Origin: Fomitopsis serialis | Lineage: Eukaryota > Basidiomycota > Agaricomycetes > Polyporales > Fomitopsidaceae | Direction of reading: 5' to 3' | DNA: 64,000 nucleotides | Assembly (NCBI RefSeq): GCF_022376445.1 | Contig: NW_025954961.1 | Span: 1,788,509-1,852,508, forward strand | Shown here: piece by piece, positions 35,601 to 47,610 of the stretch | Layout of the letters: the number at the start of each line of letters is the position of its first letter | Numbering within the stretch: position 1 is the stretch's first letter | Translations under genes and position numbers: made by a program | Notes under the pieces: generated by a model | What the model was told of the DNA's origin: nothing | What the model saw: the letters and a program-made list of their open reading frames with translations, nothing else | Databases searched by the model: none

Positions 35601-38600
35601 AGTAACGCAGACGGCGTCGTACGAATGCAGCAGCGGTCATGGGGCTTCGCCGCTCTTCGCTGGGCCGCACTGGCCTGTCCGCCGCACGAGCCTGCAGCGA
35701 GCTGCGGAACTCGAAACGCGAGGCGAGGAAACAAAGATAATGAGTGGGAAGCTTGGACGAAATGCCGTCTCGCCCTCCAACGGCGCACCGACCAGACATT
35801 AATGGCCGCGCGGGGGCGCTTCGGACTGACGCGCACTCACCCAGGAGGACTCAGCGCAGCCCGGAGATACATTGGGATTCGTGAATTCCACGGAGCTTGT
35901 TCACTTGCCCTTTCCGTCCGGGCGATCCTCGCCCCTCTCAGCGGGACGCGCGCATGCATGCACCTCGCAAGAAGGCACGCACAGCGTCAGCCCCCTGGTA
36001 CGACCCCTTCCGTCTTCGCGCTTCTGGCAACGTGCGTCTGTGATAACCGCGCGGCTGATAAGTAGCGTGCAGCGGATGCCCAGTCTGCGCGCGGACCGAC
36101 CCCGGCGTAACTCGCTGAACCTGCGGTGGGCTGGCGTGGCAGGCCCGCTCGATCTACGCTGCTTCTAGGGCGAGCGCAGGGCACTTCGGCGCCCAGGTCC
36201 AGCCCGCCTCCCAGGATTTGTACAGTGCGGCAGATGAACGTGCGCGTTCCCGCGGCGATAGCAGTGCGAGCGTCGCGCCATACATGGCAAGCTGCGCCTA
36301 CCGGCGCAGCGATTAGAGCCTGATCCGCGCAGGGCCATAACCAGCAGTGTCATTTCCGGCGGCGTGGGCGGGAAGCGAGGCGGACGCGCGGGGCCAGACC
36401 GTCGTCGACGGGCGCGCCGCCGGACACGGAAGGACGCACCCGTGCAATGCGCGGTGTCCCCCAACCCCAGCCCCAGCCCTTCTGCGGGGCCGCGCGCAGG
36501 AGGGTCATGCATCATATCGTGTGCACCATCGCTGTCTATCGCTGAGATCGCTCGCTTCCGCTCTCATGCTGCGGTGGGATGGACCTGCCATTACGCGGTC
36601 AGCTGCGTTGATCACTCGGTGTGGCGTACTGGCAAGACGGACCTGGGACCTGCGCTAAGGTGTGAGCGCATCCTGTGTAGGTGCGCAGTCGGCATTGGGC
36701 TGCACGGACGACACCAGCCCAACGCCGACACGAACGCGGACATCGGAAGACGCACGCTGGCCGTGTATGGCGTTCTGGCACGTAGGGGACGCCTCGGACC
36801 GGGGCCTGTATACCTTCAGTAGCGCATGACAAATAGCCTAACGATGGGCAGTAGACACGTCCACTGTATGTAAACGATGAACGCGGGAATTCGCAGCGTA
36901 TCAACAGGACTCACCCTGTTTTTCTAATTCTTTGCCATATCGGTCTGCTGCACCAGTGCACAAGAAGCTGTCGTAATGCCTGTCAGACGGATCTAATTCG
37001 GGCATCGACGCAGAAGGTAACTCAGCCGGGGTGGGGGGAGAGGGAAGCGTGGCGTGTGCCTAACGGCGCTACAGCTGTGGACGGTCAGTTTGAGCCGTGC
37101 GTTGGTTTTTCGGTCGACACAAACATCCTAGCAGACAGCTAAGATGAACTGCATCGTCGCGCGCTGCTACACACATCATTTGGAAACTCAACGCGAGCTC
37201 GGTTGTCGTGCAGCCAGTCCGAAATTGCCATTCCATGCGCCACGTGCAGGGAGGGAAGAGGGTGCCAGTGCCACGATCCTATACAAGGGTCGCCGTTCAC
37301 TGCGGCCCAGTCTAGAATGCAGGAACGGCGAGAAGGCGATGGCAAATCGGTGTGGTCGGCCTCTTGTAATGAACACCCCTGGCGCTTGCATCCCACGAAC
37401 GGGGTCACAAGCCTGCTAGCTCATGCGATTGCTCTAGAGGCCCATTCATTCAGCGAACGCAGTTACTCGATCGTCAAACAGTATAAACATACACGCTTGT
37501 GCTTCTATGGCACGGTAATTCCACTTGGCGTCTTGCGCGATGCCATTTGCGCTTCTTGAAGGCTCGGTGCAGCGATAGAGGCACGCCGGAGCTCTAATGC
37601 TGCCGTACTGGGGACCTGCTCGGACACGCGGCCGTGTCGAACGCCAATGCCGTATGGAAGCTCAGCAGAGACGAGAAATACATGGATCAGCTGAGCATAC
37701 TGTGAAGACGGCGAGTCACATATCTGGTTGAGGGTGGAGTGGACGGAAGGGACGGAAGCAGCTAGTTCGTTGACATGTCCTGGAACGGTGTCCGACCATT
37801 CTTGGGAAGACCAATGCTGCAAATGAAACTCTGAGTGTATATGCCGCCACGGTCGAGGCTTACCGTGATGAGATGCGAGCGTTGATGCGAGGAGTGTTCG
37901 GCGAGTAAGTACATACGTCGACGGCCGAATTTAAACGGCGCACGCGAAGAAGACCGATCACTGACGGTGTGTATTTTGAAGATCGCCTCGATTCAATAAT
38001 GCCCTTGCCCATACTTGCGCAGCGTCAGCTTCCCGTCGTCCGAGATGCCAAGCTCGTATGCTCTTCTTGACGAGCCACACGCAGCCCCGCCTGGTACGCT
38101 GAAGGGCCGCCGGTAGGTTGTTTGGCCACAGAAGACAGAGATCGATATCGACTCCGAGTCCCGATCAGGAGAGCACATCGAGTCGGGAGTCGGAGTACGT
38201 CAAAAGCCCTTCACAACGCAGGGGCAGTCGCGGTGGTCGTCGGCGGGAGACGTCTGACGCTGGGCAGACTAATGTATCACGTCAAGATAGAGCATGATAT
38301 GTAGGATGGCCAGATGGGTGTTGTGCCGCGGCCGCCTGGACGGCGTTCGCCGTAAGTAGGCATCCTGACCGATCACCTGATCCGTGTACGGTGGATGGCC
38401 GTATGCGCGTAGCGCGCACGGTCGGTAATAGACTCATCATCTTCTCAGCGACATACATGGCTTGACAGCGCCTCCGCCTTTCTCTCTCCCACCACCGTCC
38501 CGCACGGCAGAGGTATGTCTCCCTCTAGACCTCTATATATCGCATGCTCACAACGTTGTGCGTGCAGCCAGCGCCCGGGTGCACGTTCTGGACCCAAGAC

Positions 38601-38642
38601 TATACACCTCGATCGCCCGTGACCAAGCATACCGCAATTGCG
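32647..38642. other. 6-kb stretch without a recognised gene
   Basis: Upstream of both the bZIP gene (minus) and the first F-box-like gene (plus). Very GC-rich up to about 36.6 kb, with long overlapping frames on both strands (34159-35094 plus, 34383-35075 minus, 32940-33677 minus), as expected by chance in GC-rich DNA. The most protein-like pieces are minus-strand LSLAALSTSDEAGEIEREIR (about 34690-34620) and SGVANLLRDGRRAQYLSGRA (about 34540), and plus-strand LSVYAATVEAYRDEMRALMR just before a stop at about 37906. None has a family I know. Parts may be promoter, long leader or non-coding transcript. Confidence 0.45.
37993..38178 (-). CDS. Possible small or terminal exon, unrecognised
   Basis: A 61-residue minus-strand frame ends in ELGISDDGKLTLRKYGQGHY and a stop. 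The ordered, polar sequence looks more like real protein than its surroundings, but no family, intron pattern or start context supports it. It could be the last exon of an unrecognised gene or chance. Confidence 0.2.
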   Translation of the reverse strand: MCSPDRDSESISISVFCGQTTYRRPFSVPGGAACGSSRRAYELGISDDGKLTLRKYGQGHY

Positions 38643-40421
38643 ATGTCGGCGGTGGGCGATAAGGAACCTGTCGAGCGCATTCGCGAGAGAATTGACCTGG
38701 AGATTGCCCAGCTGCGGGATAGCGTGCAAGTTCTCGTCGCCCGGCGAAACGAGCTCGCACCTGTCCTCCGCTTGCCCGTCGAACTCCTATCCGAGATCTT
38801 CGTCCTCAACGTCGCCACCCATTCTCCGGAAGACCTACGCTGGACCCAGGTTGCGTATGTCTGCCAGTACTGGCGGAGTGTCGCCTTGCAGACGCCCCGG
38901 TTATGGACGTGTATCAACTTCAAAACCGAGCCCTGGGTGGCGTTGCAGCTCGAACGCTCGAAGACCATGCCCCTCGTGGCTCACGTTGACCTCCGCGCGC
39001 GACAATTTGCCTCCAAGTGCGAGGGTTTCGGACTGCTGGCCAGAAGCATGGGTCGCGTGCGACAACTGTCCATCTCCTCTGGCGAGATGCGTGGGACGGT
39101 ACACAAGCTGTGGCGACACATGACATACCCTGCGCCCCTCCTCGAATCATTCGTCTTTCACAACCCATCCCAGAGCAGGGCTGGACCCACGTCTCATGTA
39201 CCGACGCAACTATTCCGCGGAGAGTGTCCGTCGCTCAAGTACGTCGAGCTTCGCCAGTGTACTTGGTGCTGGGCCACAACCCTCTTTACGCATACCGTCA
39301 CACACCTTACGCTCGATGGAGCCACGTCCAAATGCGTACGTCGGTTGAGGAAATACTCAGCGCCTCGAGCTCATGCCCAACCTCGAGTGGCTCGACCTCG
39401 ATCACATCACTCCCGAGGTACCATGGTTCTTCATCCCCAACGTGGACGTAGGGCAGTTTGTCCACCTCCCATGCCTCAAATTTCTGCGCATTGATGCGCT
39501 GGCGTTGAACTGCGCCATCCTGCTGTACCACATCTCGTTCCCCATGGACACGCAACTCGTCTTGTACTGCGACGCGTTCCGCCGTCTGGACGAGTTCATG
39601 GCCGTAGGACACGCGATTGCAGTGAAGCACCGTCGGGGGGAGGCCATGGGCATCCAAGACCTCAGGCTGAAGAGCTTCACGTTCGTGCCGCACGACCAAG
39701 CATTGGAGCTGTTCACGTGGAGGGAAGCGTACTCTGCCGACGAGCTGTACGACGCAGCGCGGAAGCGGCGATGCGATGCAGCGGTCCGCGTACTCCTGCG
39801 GTGGGACGGCCGTGAGCCTGACTTCAGCGTCGCGAGCCTGCTGTTTGCTTGTCGCGCTTTCCCCTCGAGAGCGTCCGTGCCTTCTACATTCCCGAGTATG
39901 TCTCGCTCACAGGCCAGGCGTGGATCGAGCTCTTCAGCGGGATGAAGAGCGTGAGCTCGGTCTGGGTGCAGGGCCGTTCGGCCACGCACTTGCCGGACGC
40001 CCTGCGGAGAGAGAACTGCTCTCAATGCCGCGCCGACATCACTGGCGAGATGCTCGCCGGCGACCCCCTCCGACAACATACGCGCGTGCCCTCGCTCTTC
40101 CCCCTCCTACACACGTTGATCCTGGAAGAAGTCGATTTCACTGGCGACACTTGCCCGGATGCGTGTTTCTTCTGGCAGCTGCAGGACGTGGTGCTCGAGC
40201 GTTCCAAGCACGCGGGCAAGCTCAAGCTCATCGTCCATCGCTGCCGCAACTTTATCGTCGAGCAGATGCAGGATCTGCGCATGGTAGGCGCGGACGTGAC
40301 TTGGAATGGGGAGGAGATCCTCGACTTCGACCTGCGTGACGTCGACAGCGACGACTCGGAGGAGGACTACGAGGACTTTTATGACAGACCCTACTCTGAG
40401 GACGACTCCGACGACGAATAA
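38643..40421 (+). CDS. F-box-like protein with C-terminal acidic tail
   Basis: Probable substrate receptor for an SCF ubiquitin ligase, one of the many expanded F-box-like proteins of Agaricomycetes. The ATG at 38643 (MSAVGDKEPVERIRERIDLE) opens a coiled-coil lead, followed by the F-box core LRLPVELLSEIFVLNV and VAYVCQYWRSVALQTPRLWT. Leucine-rich segments follow (LLESFVFHNPSQS, LKYVELRQCTW, VTHLTLDGAT, MPNLEWLDLDHITPEVPWFF, VHLPCLKFLRIDALAL, FPLLHTLILEEVDFTGDTCP). The end is very acidic (DVDSDDSEEDYEDFYD... SEDDSDDE) and stops at 40421. No intron is needed. Frame slips near 39331, 39363 and 39850, each in a short homopolymer, break an otherwise continuous protein. Confidence 0.75.
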
Positions 40422-41121
40422 TACACGAGGTTGTCTTCGTGCTCATGCGTACCTTTGCACGGGACCGTTTATTGATATGTCCGCTTTACGTTATCCGTAC
40501 AAGTGCTACTTAATGGCTCTGTACTAATAGTGTGCCCCTTCGTCGTGTATCGGTACATACTTGGATCGCTTTCGTCGCATGTGCTTTGCCGGTTGCACTT
40601 TCGTCTTCATGTACTACGGTGATATATGTGTCCTTCTATTCCGCAATCGTCGTTACTGGGCTGTTCCGATGTCTTGCTAATTTTCCGTAGACATGTACAG
40701 CCAAAACTAGGGAAAAAGTAGTGAACCTTGCGCATCCGGGCCGCCCGTCTCGAGCCACCAAGCCTTCGGATTCACTGAGTGGCGCCACTGCCTGCTCATT
40801 GACCTCGTACCACTCTTTGTCTCAACGTGATCATACTGCTGATCGTCATGGGGATATCCCGACATTCAGAAATCGACAATGACGTGTTGCCAGTCGCGCA
40901 GCTACAAGATCTTCGAATAGCTGAAGCCTCGTCGTCGCAGTTAATTGAGGCCTTAGCCTGGAAGATGCAGCAGGGTGAATCTATGAGGTTCGCATCGATT
41001 CACCCCTATACAACTTGAACGCCCCGACCTCGCAGCTAATACGATAAATTCTGGCAGCTTTGACTTGGTATGTGCTAAGCTAGGGCGCAAACGGTGGCAC
41101 CGTGCACCAACTATTAGTCCC
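40422..41121. other. Spacer between the two F-box-like genes
   Basis: About 700 nt, moderately AT-rich. 40827-41018 has a short frame (MGISRHSEIDNDVLPVAQLQ) without a family; it could be an unrecognised exon. Nothing else is seen. Confidence 0.35.
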
Positions 41122-42743
41122 ATGCATTCGCTCATTCTTGATCCCACGATGCAGTTGCAACATATCGAACACACTTTTCTCTCTGCGTCGCAGGCAGCCC
41201 GAACCGCTCTCAATGCGGCATCCCCTATTCATCGTCTGCCCGCGGAGATGTTGACAGCAATATTTCTCTTCGTACCCAAGAAACATGAGGATTGGCGCGG
41301 ACGCAGGGATCTTTTCCTATGTGTCGACGACATGGTCGCCCCGAAGACATATTGAAGTTGGCCCACGTTTGTCGACACTGGCGGGCAGTCGCCACTGGCA
41401 TCCCGCGCCTTTGGACCCATATCAGCCAGACGCTTCCCTATCCAGCGCAGGCTATGCTGGTTGAACGGTCCGGCAACGCACCATTGACCATCGGTTTGCG
41501 AGGGAAGTTGCCGAACGCACTCTTGGCTTCGTTGCTTCAGCACCAGCCTGAGCATCATCGCGTTGTCGACGTACGTTGGGACGATGTCAATCTTGCGGAT
41601 GCAGCCCCGCATCTTACGCCTGCTTCGTCGCTTGAGACGTTAACACTTGCGGGAGACGATCCGATTGCTTCCTTTCGACGGGGCTTCCAAAACGTGCCGC
41701 CAATCACTTTGTTTGATCACGGCCAATCGACATCGCTGCGCGTTCTATTCCTCAAGGACGTGGACCTCCTCCCAGCGGACCGGTTTCCAAACCTGACGTC
41801 CCTCTGTATACAAGGTCTCAACATCTTGTATTTTCCTGCCAAAACACCGCTGGTACGCTTGCTCATCAGCACGCCACATCTCGTCAACCTTATGCTCATC
41901 TCTACGGCGCCTCGCATAGTGCACGGTAGTACCGGACTATGGCAGAACAGATTACCCGCTGGCACACGCGCAAACCTCCCCGCTCTCCGTAGATGCGTCT
42001 TCCGTGGTCTCAATCAATGGGAGATCAACTACTTCCTGTTGCTCATGCCGCTTAGCCCTGCGGTGGCCATCAGTATTGGGGGTGTATTGGGAGGCTTCCG
42101 TCTTCTCAGAGAGATCGTCCCGAATTTGCCACTGCTGCCGCAGATGACCAAATTCGCAACACGCAGCGTGGCCTACAAGGTTGTAGAGGTCATAGCCACC
42201 GGACCAGTATCCGGGATTCGGATCGAAATTGAGGACGACCCAGACAGCCACAAAGTTCCCTTGTGGCATGTTTCGCTCCGTGGGGTCATGGAGAGGTTTC
42301 CCTGCGAACAAATACAAGAGCTGTGGCTCATGTATTGGCCGATCCCAGGGTTACGCACGCTAGAGTGGTTCCTCGAGTGCATGACAAACGTGGAGGCTTT
42401 GACGGTTGCGGACAAGTACCTGCGAATGTGCATTGAGGCCTTGGCTTCAAGGTCAGGTTCGGGGACGCTGGCCTGCGGTCGTCTGCGCAACTTGCGGATC
42501 ATACTGGGCGAATACGACGCGAAGTCTGCCTTAGGCCTGCTCGCCCCATACGCATCCCTTCTCAACGGCGTTGATATAATCCTTTCTTGCGTTCCGGCCC
42601 CAGCACCGGGACGGGAAACGGGAAACACCGACCTGGAGGAGCTTTTCACAACAATAACATATCAGTACCTGCCCGAGCGGCCAAGGATAGAGATCCCTGC
42701 AATCTGCGAAGCCGACTTCATGGGTTGGTCAGCATGGGCCTGA
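41122..42743 (+). CDS. F-box-like protein
   Basis: Starts MHSLILDPTMQLQHIEHTFL at 41122. The F-box-like core is SPIHRLPAEMLTAIFLFVP followed by ILKLAHVCRHWRAVATGIPR LWTHIS, then AQAMLVERSGNAPLTIGL, a typical Agaricomycete arrangement. The remainder has irregular leucine-rich repeats (LETLTLAGDDPIASF, LRVLFLKDVDLLPADRF, LTSLCIQGLNILYF, MTNVEALTVADKYLRM, LRNLRIILGEYD) up to the stop at 42743. No intron is needed. One frame slip at about 41341, in a run of four C, separates the first 70 residues from the rest. Head-to-tail with the previous F-box-like gene but only distantly similar to it. Confidence 0.75.
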
Positions 42744-43333
42744 CCTTATGCCACGGAGAAGCACTAGGGATAGGCACAAAGTGTCCGAGCCAGTAGTACT
42801 TGCAGACAACTTGAACAACTCGGACGTGTCAGCCATCCTTACTTACTTGATGCTAGTGCCAATATTTCCCTGCCGAATGTATTGAACGAGTATCATATCA
42901 ACTTCTGCCTGCTCGCTGATATGCCATGACAACAGACCACGTAAGATTGTTTAGCGTTGAATCCGCAACATCGAAAGACACGCAACACACTGGGACGTAA
43001 CTTATCCATCTATGCAGCTAACATGCTGTACGACGACAACGCGACAAAGTGTCCCGCATTGGCACAGACACGTTAGCATGACAGTCAGAACACGTTGAAG
43101 TCGTCTCAAGATAGAGGTCGAGCAATACTGACACGCGGAACACCCTTCCTGCGAGGGAAGATGGCCATACATCATTGCATCGGGATAGGAGATAAACATA
43201 GAGTCGTAGAGTAGCGTCACCCTTTTGCATGACATGCATATAGAGGTACATATCCCTGGCCATCCAACTGTAGTGGTGTACGTCGCCCGCACCCACACAC
43301 CCATCGACTTCACGCCGATTTTCAGAGGGTGGT
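42744..43333. other. Convergent 3' spacer
   Basis: About 590 nt between the stops of the F-box-like gene and eL18. AT-richer around 42850-43000. No gene is recognised. Confidence 0.4.
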
Positions 43334-44116
43334 TTACACCTTGAAGCCACGCGACTTTCGGCGACCACGGGCGCGCTCGAACTAAACGCGCAATCAGAAA
43401 ATGTCAAAGTGATAGCCGATGATGTCACGCACCTTGCGGCCCTTGGAAGTGGTGAAGGGCTTCTTGTGCTTGTGGGGCCCCATACCGAAGTGCTTGACGG
43501 CCTCACGCGAGTTGCGCTTACCGCGGAGCAAGATGGTGTTCGAACCGGTAGGAGCACGGGTCGCGAGCTGGTCGAGGGTCAACACCTCGCCACCGGCCTT
43601 GAGGATGCGCTCCTTGGCGGCGGCTGTGAAGCGAAGAGCGCCACAGTCAACTTGGGCACCTCGAGAAGACGGACGTCGTCGGTGACTGTGCCGATGGTCA
43701 CGATGACCTTCGAGTCACGGTCAGGAGCGGAAGAAGTCTCCTTGACAATGCGGGAGAGCGAGATGGGCGGGCGGTTCGTCTTGGAGAGGAACAGACGGTG
43801 TAGGATGACCTAATAGACAAAGTGTCAGTGCTCCTGTTCACGCATAATGCGAGCCACATGTATCGACCTTGTTGAAGTTTGAATCTGTCCGCCTGGCGAG
43901 GAAGCGATACAACTGTACACATATGTAAGAAACGGCCCATGAAGTTCACATCGGCGACACGCACCTTGACCAGCAAAAGAAGGTACGGGTCCTCGCTCTT
44001 GGGCGCAGTGCGCTGGCCCTTCTTGACGTGGTGCTTTGCAATATCGATACCCTAAGACATCACAGTCAGTGTCTGGTCGCTGGCCGCCGTCGTCGGGCGG
44101 ACAGCGTACTCACCAT
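43334..44116 (-). CDS. RPL18: Ribosomal protein eL18 (L18)
   Basis: Essential 60S subunit protein. Minus strand: the ATG at 44116-44114 stands alone as the last codon of exon 1. After an intron (44113-44052) come [144 protein letters not shown] and, after a last intron, [15 protein letters not shown]. Stop at 43334. Each intron is about 50-60 nt. The frame breaks near 43640, inside [15 protein letters not shown], where one base is missing in a gene that cannot be dispensable. This makes it the best evidence in the window for a sequence error. Confidence 0.93.
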
Positions 44117-44293
44117 CTTGCGGTTGCTCTTGCGGCGGCTTGCTGGGCAGACTGGACCAACAGGCAATCACGCGTGGCTGCTGTGGCTGAGGAACTGTGT
44201 AGTTCCTCCTGTAAGGTTAGCGCTCTGTGGCGCGAAAGCGAACTGCGCTCGCCACATGCAAACAGGGCCAAACAGCTCGTGAACTTGAACCAC
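44117..44293. promoter_or_regulatory. Bidirectional promoter of eL18 and the Tra2-like gene
   Basis: 177 nt separate the two start codons, which point away from each other. Since both first exons end at their ATG, this gap holds both leaders and the promoter. No named element was identified. Confidence 0.55.
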
Positions 44294-45380
44294 CATGGTG
44301 CGTTGTCGTCGTTTTTCGCTCCGTTGACGCTGTCGCTGATGTTCTCCATGACTTGGCTTCCGGTGCTGTGCGTTCATGCTGAGTAGTACGGAGATTCTGC
44401 GCCTGCGCCTGTCGACCCTTACACGGATCCTTACAACGAGCCGCCGCCGCCCGCGGCTGCCGCTAATACGGACCCAAGGGATCGTGATCCTCCTCCCGCT
44501 CCTCGAGGCCGCTCTCGTTCCCGCAGCCCTGCGCGAGCTTCTTCTTACCGCCGGTCTCCGCCCCCGCCGCGCCGCCCTCCTCATGCCCCAATTGTGTGTT
44601 ATTTTGCCCCTTCGTGTTGTGATGTGTTTGTACTTATCTTGCGAAGCAGGCGCCCAATCCCTCCAGCGTGTTGGGAGTGTTCGGTCTGAGCATTCGCACC
44701 ACGGAGCGTGATTTGGATGACGAATTCAGCCGATTTGGACATGTCGAGAAAGTTGTCATCGTTTATGATCAAAGGGTATGTCCGTGTTGACGTGGCGTCC
44801 TGTGCCTCTTGCTGACCAAGTGCAAGCAGTCAGACCGTTCCCGCGGGTTCGGCTTTATCTCGATGTCGACCGTTGATGAAGCAGCACGTTGCATCAAGGA
44901 ACTCAACGGTGTGGTAAATAGTCTCATTTACTTCCCAGATCGTTCAAGTGGCTGACGTTCGTGTAGGACTTGAACGGTCGTCGAATCCGTGTGGACTATT
45001 CCGTGACCGACCGGCCGCATGCACCAACCCCGGGCGAATATATGGGGCACCGTCGTCGCCGAGGTCGCGACACGTACTCAGGCTTCGGGGGGGACCGTGA
45101 CGACTTCCGCGGTGATTCTTACAGAGACACGTACAGGGACCGTCGGGAACGGGAGCCGTTCCGCCGGGATGACAGGGACCGCGACAACTACGGTCGTGAC
45201 AATCGGGACTGGCGTGATCGCCGCAGCCCGCCTCCGCGTAGCCGGTACTCCCCTGATTACCGCAGGCGCAGAAGCTACTCAAGGAGCCCCCCTCGTGGCA
45301 GCAGCCCTGCTCGTGCTCGCGACTACGATGCTCCTTCCTCAAGCGCCTTGCCTCCCGCCAACGGCGAGCCTCGGTGGTAG
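44294..45380 (+). CDS. Tra2-like RRM/SR splicing factor
   Basis: Nuclear RNA-binding splicing regulator of the transformer-2 type. The ATG at 44294 is the last codon of exon 1; intron 44297-44386. Exon 2 gives [20 protein letters not shown] and a short RS region ([20 protein letters not shown]). The RRM follows: [20 protein letters not shown] (RNP2 VLGVFGL), [40 protein letters not shown] (RNP1 RGFGFISM), [20 protein letters not shown]. Then [20 protein letters not shown] links to a second, Arg/Asp/Tyr-rich RS-like tail ending at 45380. So RS1-RRM-RS2 order as in Tra2. All exons join in frame without repair. Confidence 0.88.
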
Positions 45381-46500
45381 AGTGGCTGAAGACGCGTGTC
45401 ATGGCTTCTTGGGACAGACGACGGAATGCAGGTCAAGGGTATATGTGGGGCACCGAATGCTGAGAACACGTGGTTACCCGACAAGACGTTTCAATTTCTT
45501 CAATTTCCTCAATGCCAAGAGTCCTTTCGTGAACATGCGTCGTATGGTTCTCAAATAGCACAGAAAAGAGAAAAGCGAACATGTCAAGCTTGCCCTTTGG
45601 TATCACCTCGAATATCCTGTACCTGCACGTTCTATGCTACGCCTATGTTGAATTAGTTGCAAGTTGCAAGTTCAAGGTGCCAATCAGCCGGCGGTGGGTA
45701 TGGCCTCCGCTCTGCAGTTGGAGGACTAGTGTTTGCCGATCACGGCGTGAGTATTCTCATGCACAGCCTTCGGAGCATCTGGTGATTCATTCAATACTCT
45801 TTGACTGACGGGTCCCTAGGCTTCCACCAGTTTGCAAACGTCCGTGGCGCGTCGCTGGCCATCTATAGCGGCAAGAGTTATCTGAATGAAGCCTAAAAGA
45901 GGAAGGCGTGGACCTCGAATTTATTCCGGCCATGCAGTCGAACGTAATCCTCAGCGGACGCAGCTGGAATCGCATGCTGTGGACACAATGTCGCCTATGC
46001 ACAATAAGCCGAACGCTTCCCTGACGAGCACTTTGTGTGCTGTGTAAACGGTGAGTCGTGTTATTGTTTGGTTTGTGTCCGACGTGTCTTTGCTGTGGTA
46101 GACATTACCATTGTCGGAGCTTCTTGTGCTTGATCATGTACATACTTGTCTACAGCCAATATATGACGTATGGGACTCTAACACCGCTACTATGGAACAA
46201 TGGTCGTTCGGTCTCCGCCATCAGTGAACTTCAGCGCACCGGGTTTTGCAGGATGGATAATATCGTTGTCGTCTGCTACGAGTTACCGCCGAGCATCGGG
46301 CACTACGGAGGACTGAAGCTATAGTTATAGTGATCTGTCCAATGCAGCAATCGCCGCAAACCTGGAATGGTCGGGGCGAAAACGACACATCACGACTGGA
46401 CAATGCGGGTGGTTCATTTGTACTCGGTGGAAGTCAACGAGAAAGCCTGTTTATGAACCACGATCGGTACGTGTAAAGAGTAATTTGATGGACCGGGAGG
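45381..46500. other. Intergenic stretch, about 1.1 kb
   Basis: Between the 3' end of the Tra2-like gene and the 3' flank of the dehydrogenase on the other strand. Somewhat AT-rich. No gene, RNA or repeat beyond the short tandem repeat at its end. Confidence 0.4.
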
Positions 46501-46535
46501 TGACCGGTGACCGGTGACCGGTGACCGGTGACGGG
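46501..46535. repeat. Short tandem repeat, TGACCGG x5
   Basis: Four perfect 7-nt TGACCGG units followed by one imperfect unit (TGACGGG). It lies 18 nt beyond the stop codon of the minus-strand dehydrogenase, thus probably in its 3' untranslated region. Each junction makes the palindrome ACCGGT. Confidence 0.9.
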
Positions 46536-46553
46536 CGATGGGAAGTATTACGA

Positions 46554-47610
46554 TCAACTAGCCATCGACTCCCACTGGTACTCACCCTCCGGCTGCAGCT
46601 CGTCCGACCATGACGCATAGGCATCTACGGTCCGCTGCAGCTTCGCCAGCGTACCCCGCACCATCGTCAGGCAGTCCTTGCCCAGCGGAAGCTGGATCGG
46701 CGGGTCTGGCAGCGATGTGATTTTGTACATCATTTCGACGGCCGTGGCGGGATCCGCCATGTTGGGCGTGTACTGGACGCCCTTGGACCGCTCGCGTTCC
46801 CGCCAGGTCGCGGAGGCAGGCGTCATGTAGGCGGGATGGGGCGGAGCGTGGACCATCTTGCTAAGCGCGGGAGTGCGGAAGCCTCCGGGCTCAACGATGC
46901 AAACCTGAAGGTGGTACTCTGTTAGTTAGTTCAGTCGTCGACCTATTACCAAGGCGAAGGAAGGCACCTTGATGTTCCATTCCGGATTGAGCTCCGCAGC
47001 AAGACCTTTGGTGAAACCTTCTAGCGCTGCCCAAGTGCGTGTCAGATCCTATGCGTGCCCTGAAGTCGCAGTTCCTACCATGCTTGGGCGCGCAGTAATA
47101 GGACAGCCCTGGAAGGCCGATGAGACCCGAGGCGGACGACACTTGCAGCAGGAATCCACCCGCGGGCTTGTTTACCTCACGGAACACGCGGACCGCCTCC
47201 CTGCTGACGTTCGCCGCGCCCCAGAAGTCGACCTCCATGGCCTCGCGCGCGAGGTCGTCCGGTATACCCTCCGCCTCTCCGAACAGAGCATATCCGGCAT
47301 TGTTGAAGACGACGTCGATACGCCCGAAGTGCGCTGCGGCCTTGTTGAAGGCGGCTTTGATCTCTTCGTTGTTCGTGACGTCGAGCTTGGCTACGAGGAG
47401 GCGGTCGGGGCCGTATTGCGACGATAGGTCTGCGATGGCCTCTGGCTTTCTCAGTGTTGCGGCTGCGCTGTCTCCGTTCTTCAAGACGAGCTCGGTCATG
47501 AGCCTCCCGAATCCACTGGAAGCACCAGTAACTGGATAGGTGTTATCAGGATATTAGTATGACGCGGATCGATGCGACGACTTACTGAACCAGACTCTTC
47601 CAGTGACCAT
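46554..47610 (-). CDS. Short-chain dehydrogenase/reductase (SDR)
   Basis: Classical NAD(P)-dependent oxidoreductase. Minus strand from 47610: MVTGRVWF, then after an intron (47585-47532) TGASSGFGRLMTELVLKNGD with the TGxxxGxG cofactor turn; LLVAKLDVTNNEEIKAAF; the NNAGYALFGEAEGI motif; LLQVSSASGLIGLPGLSYYC APK with catalytic Ser and YxxxK (Tyr-Cys-Ala-Pro-Lys). The next exon gives ALEGFTKGLAAELNPEWNIK and the next VCIVEPGGFRTPALSKMV. The C-terminal part ends QPEGEYQWESMAS at 46554. All exons join in frame. The substrate cannot be told from the sequence; the oxidoreductase resembles fungal proteins annotated only as SDR. No biosynthetic partner genes are adjacent. Confidence 0.88.

Noticed and set aside
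46501..46535. CRISPR-like array
   Set aside because: Seven-nucleotide units without spacers form a plain short tandem repeat in a eukaryotic genome.
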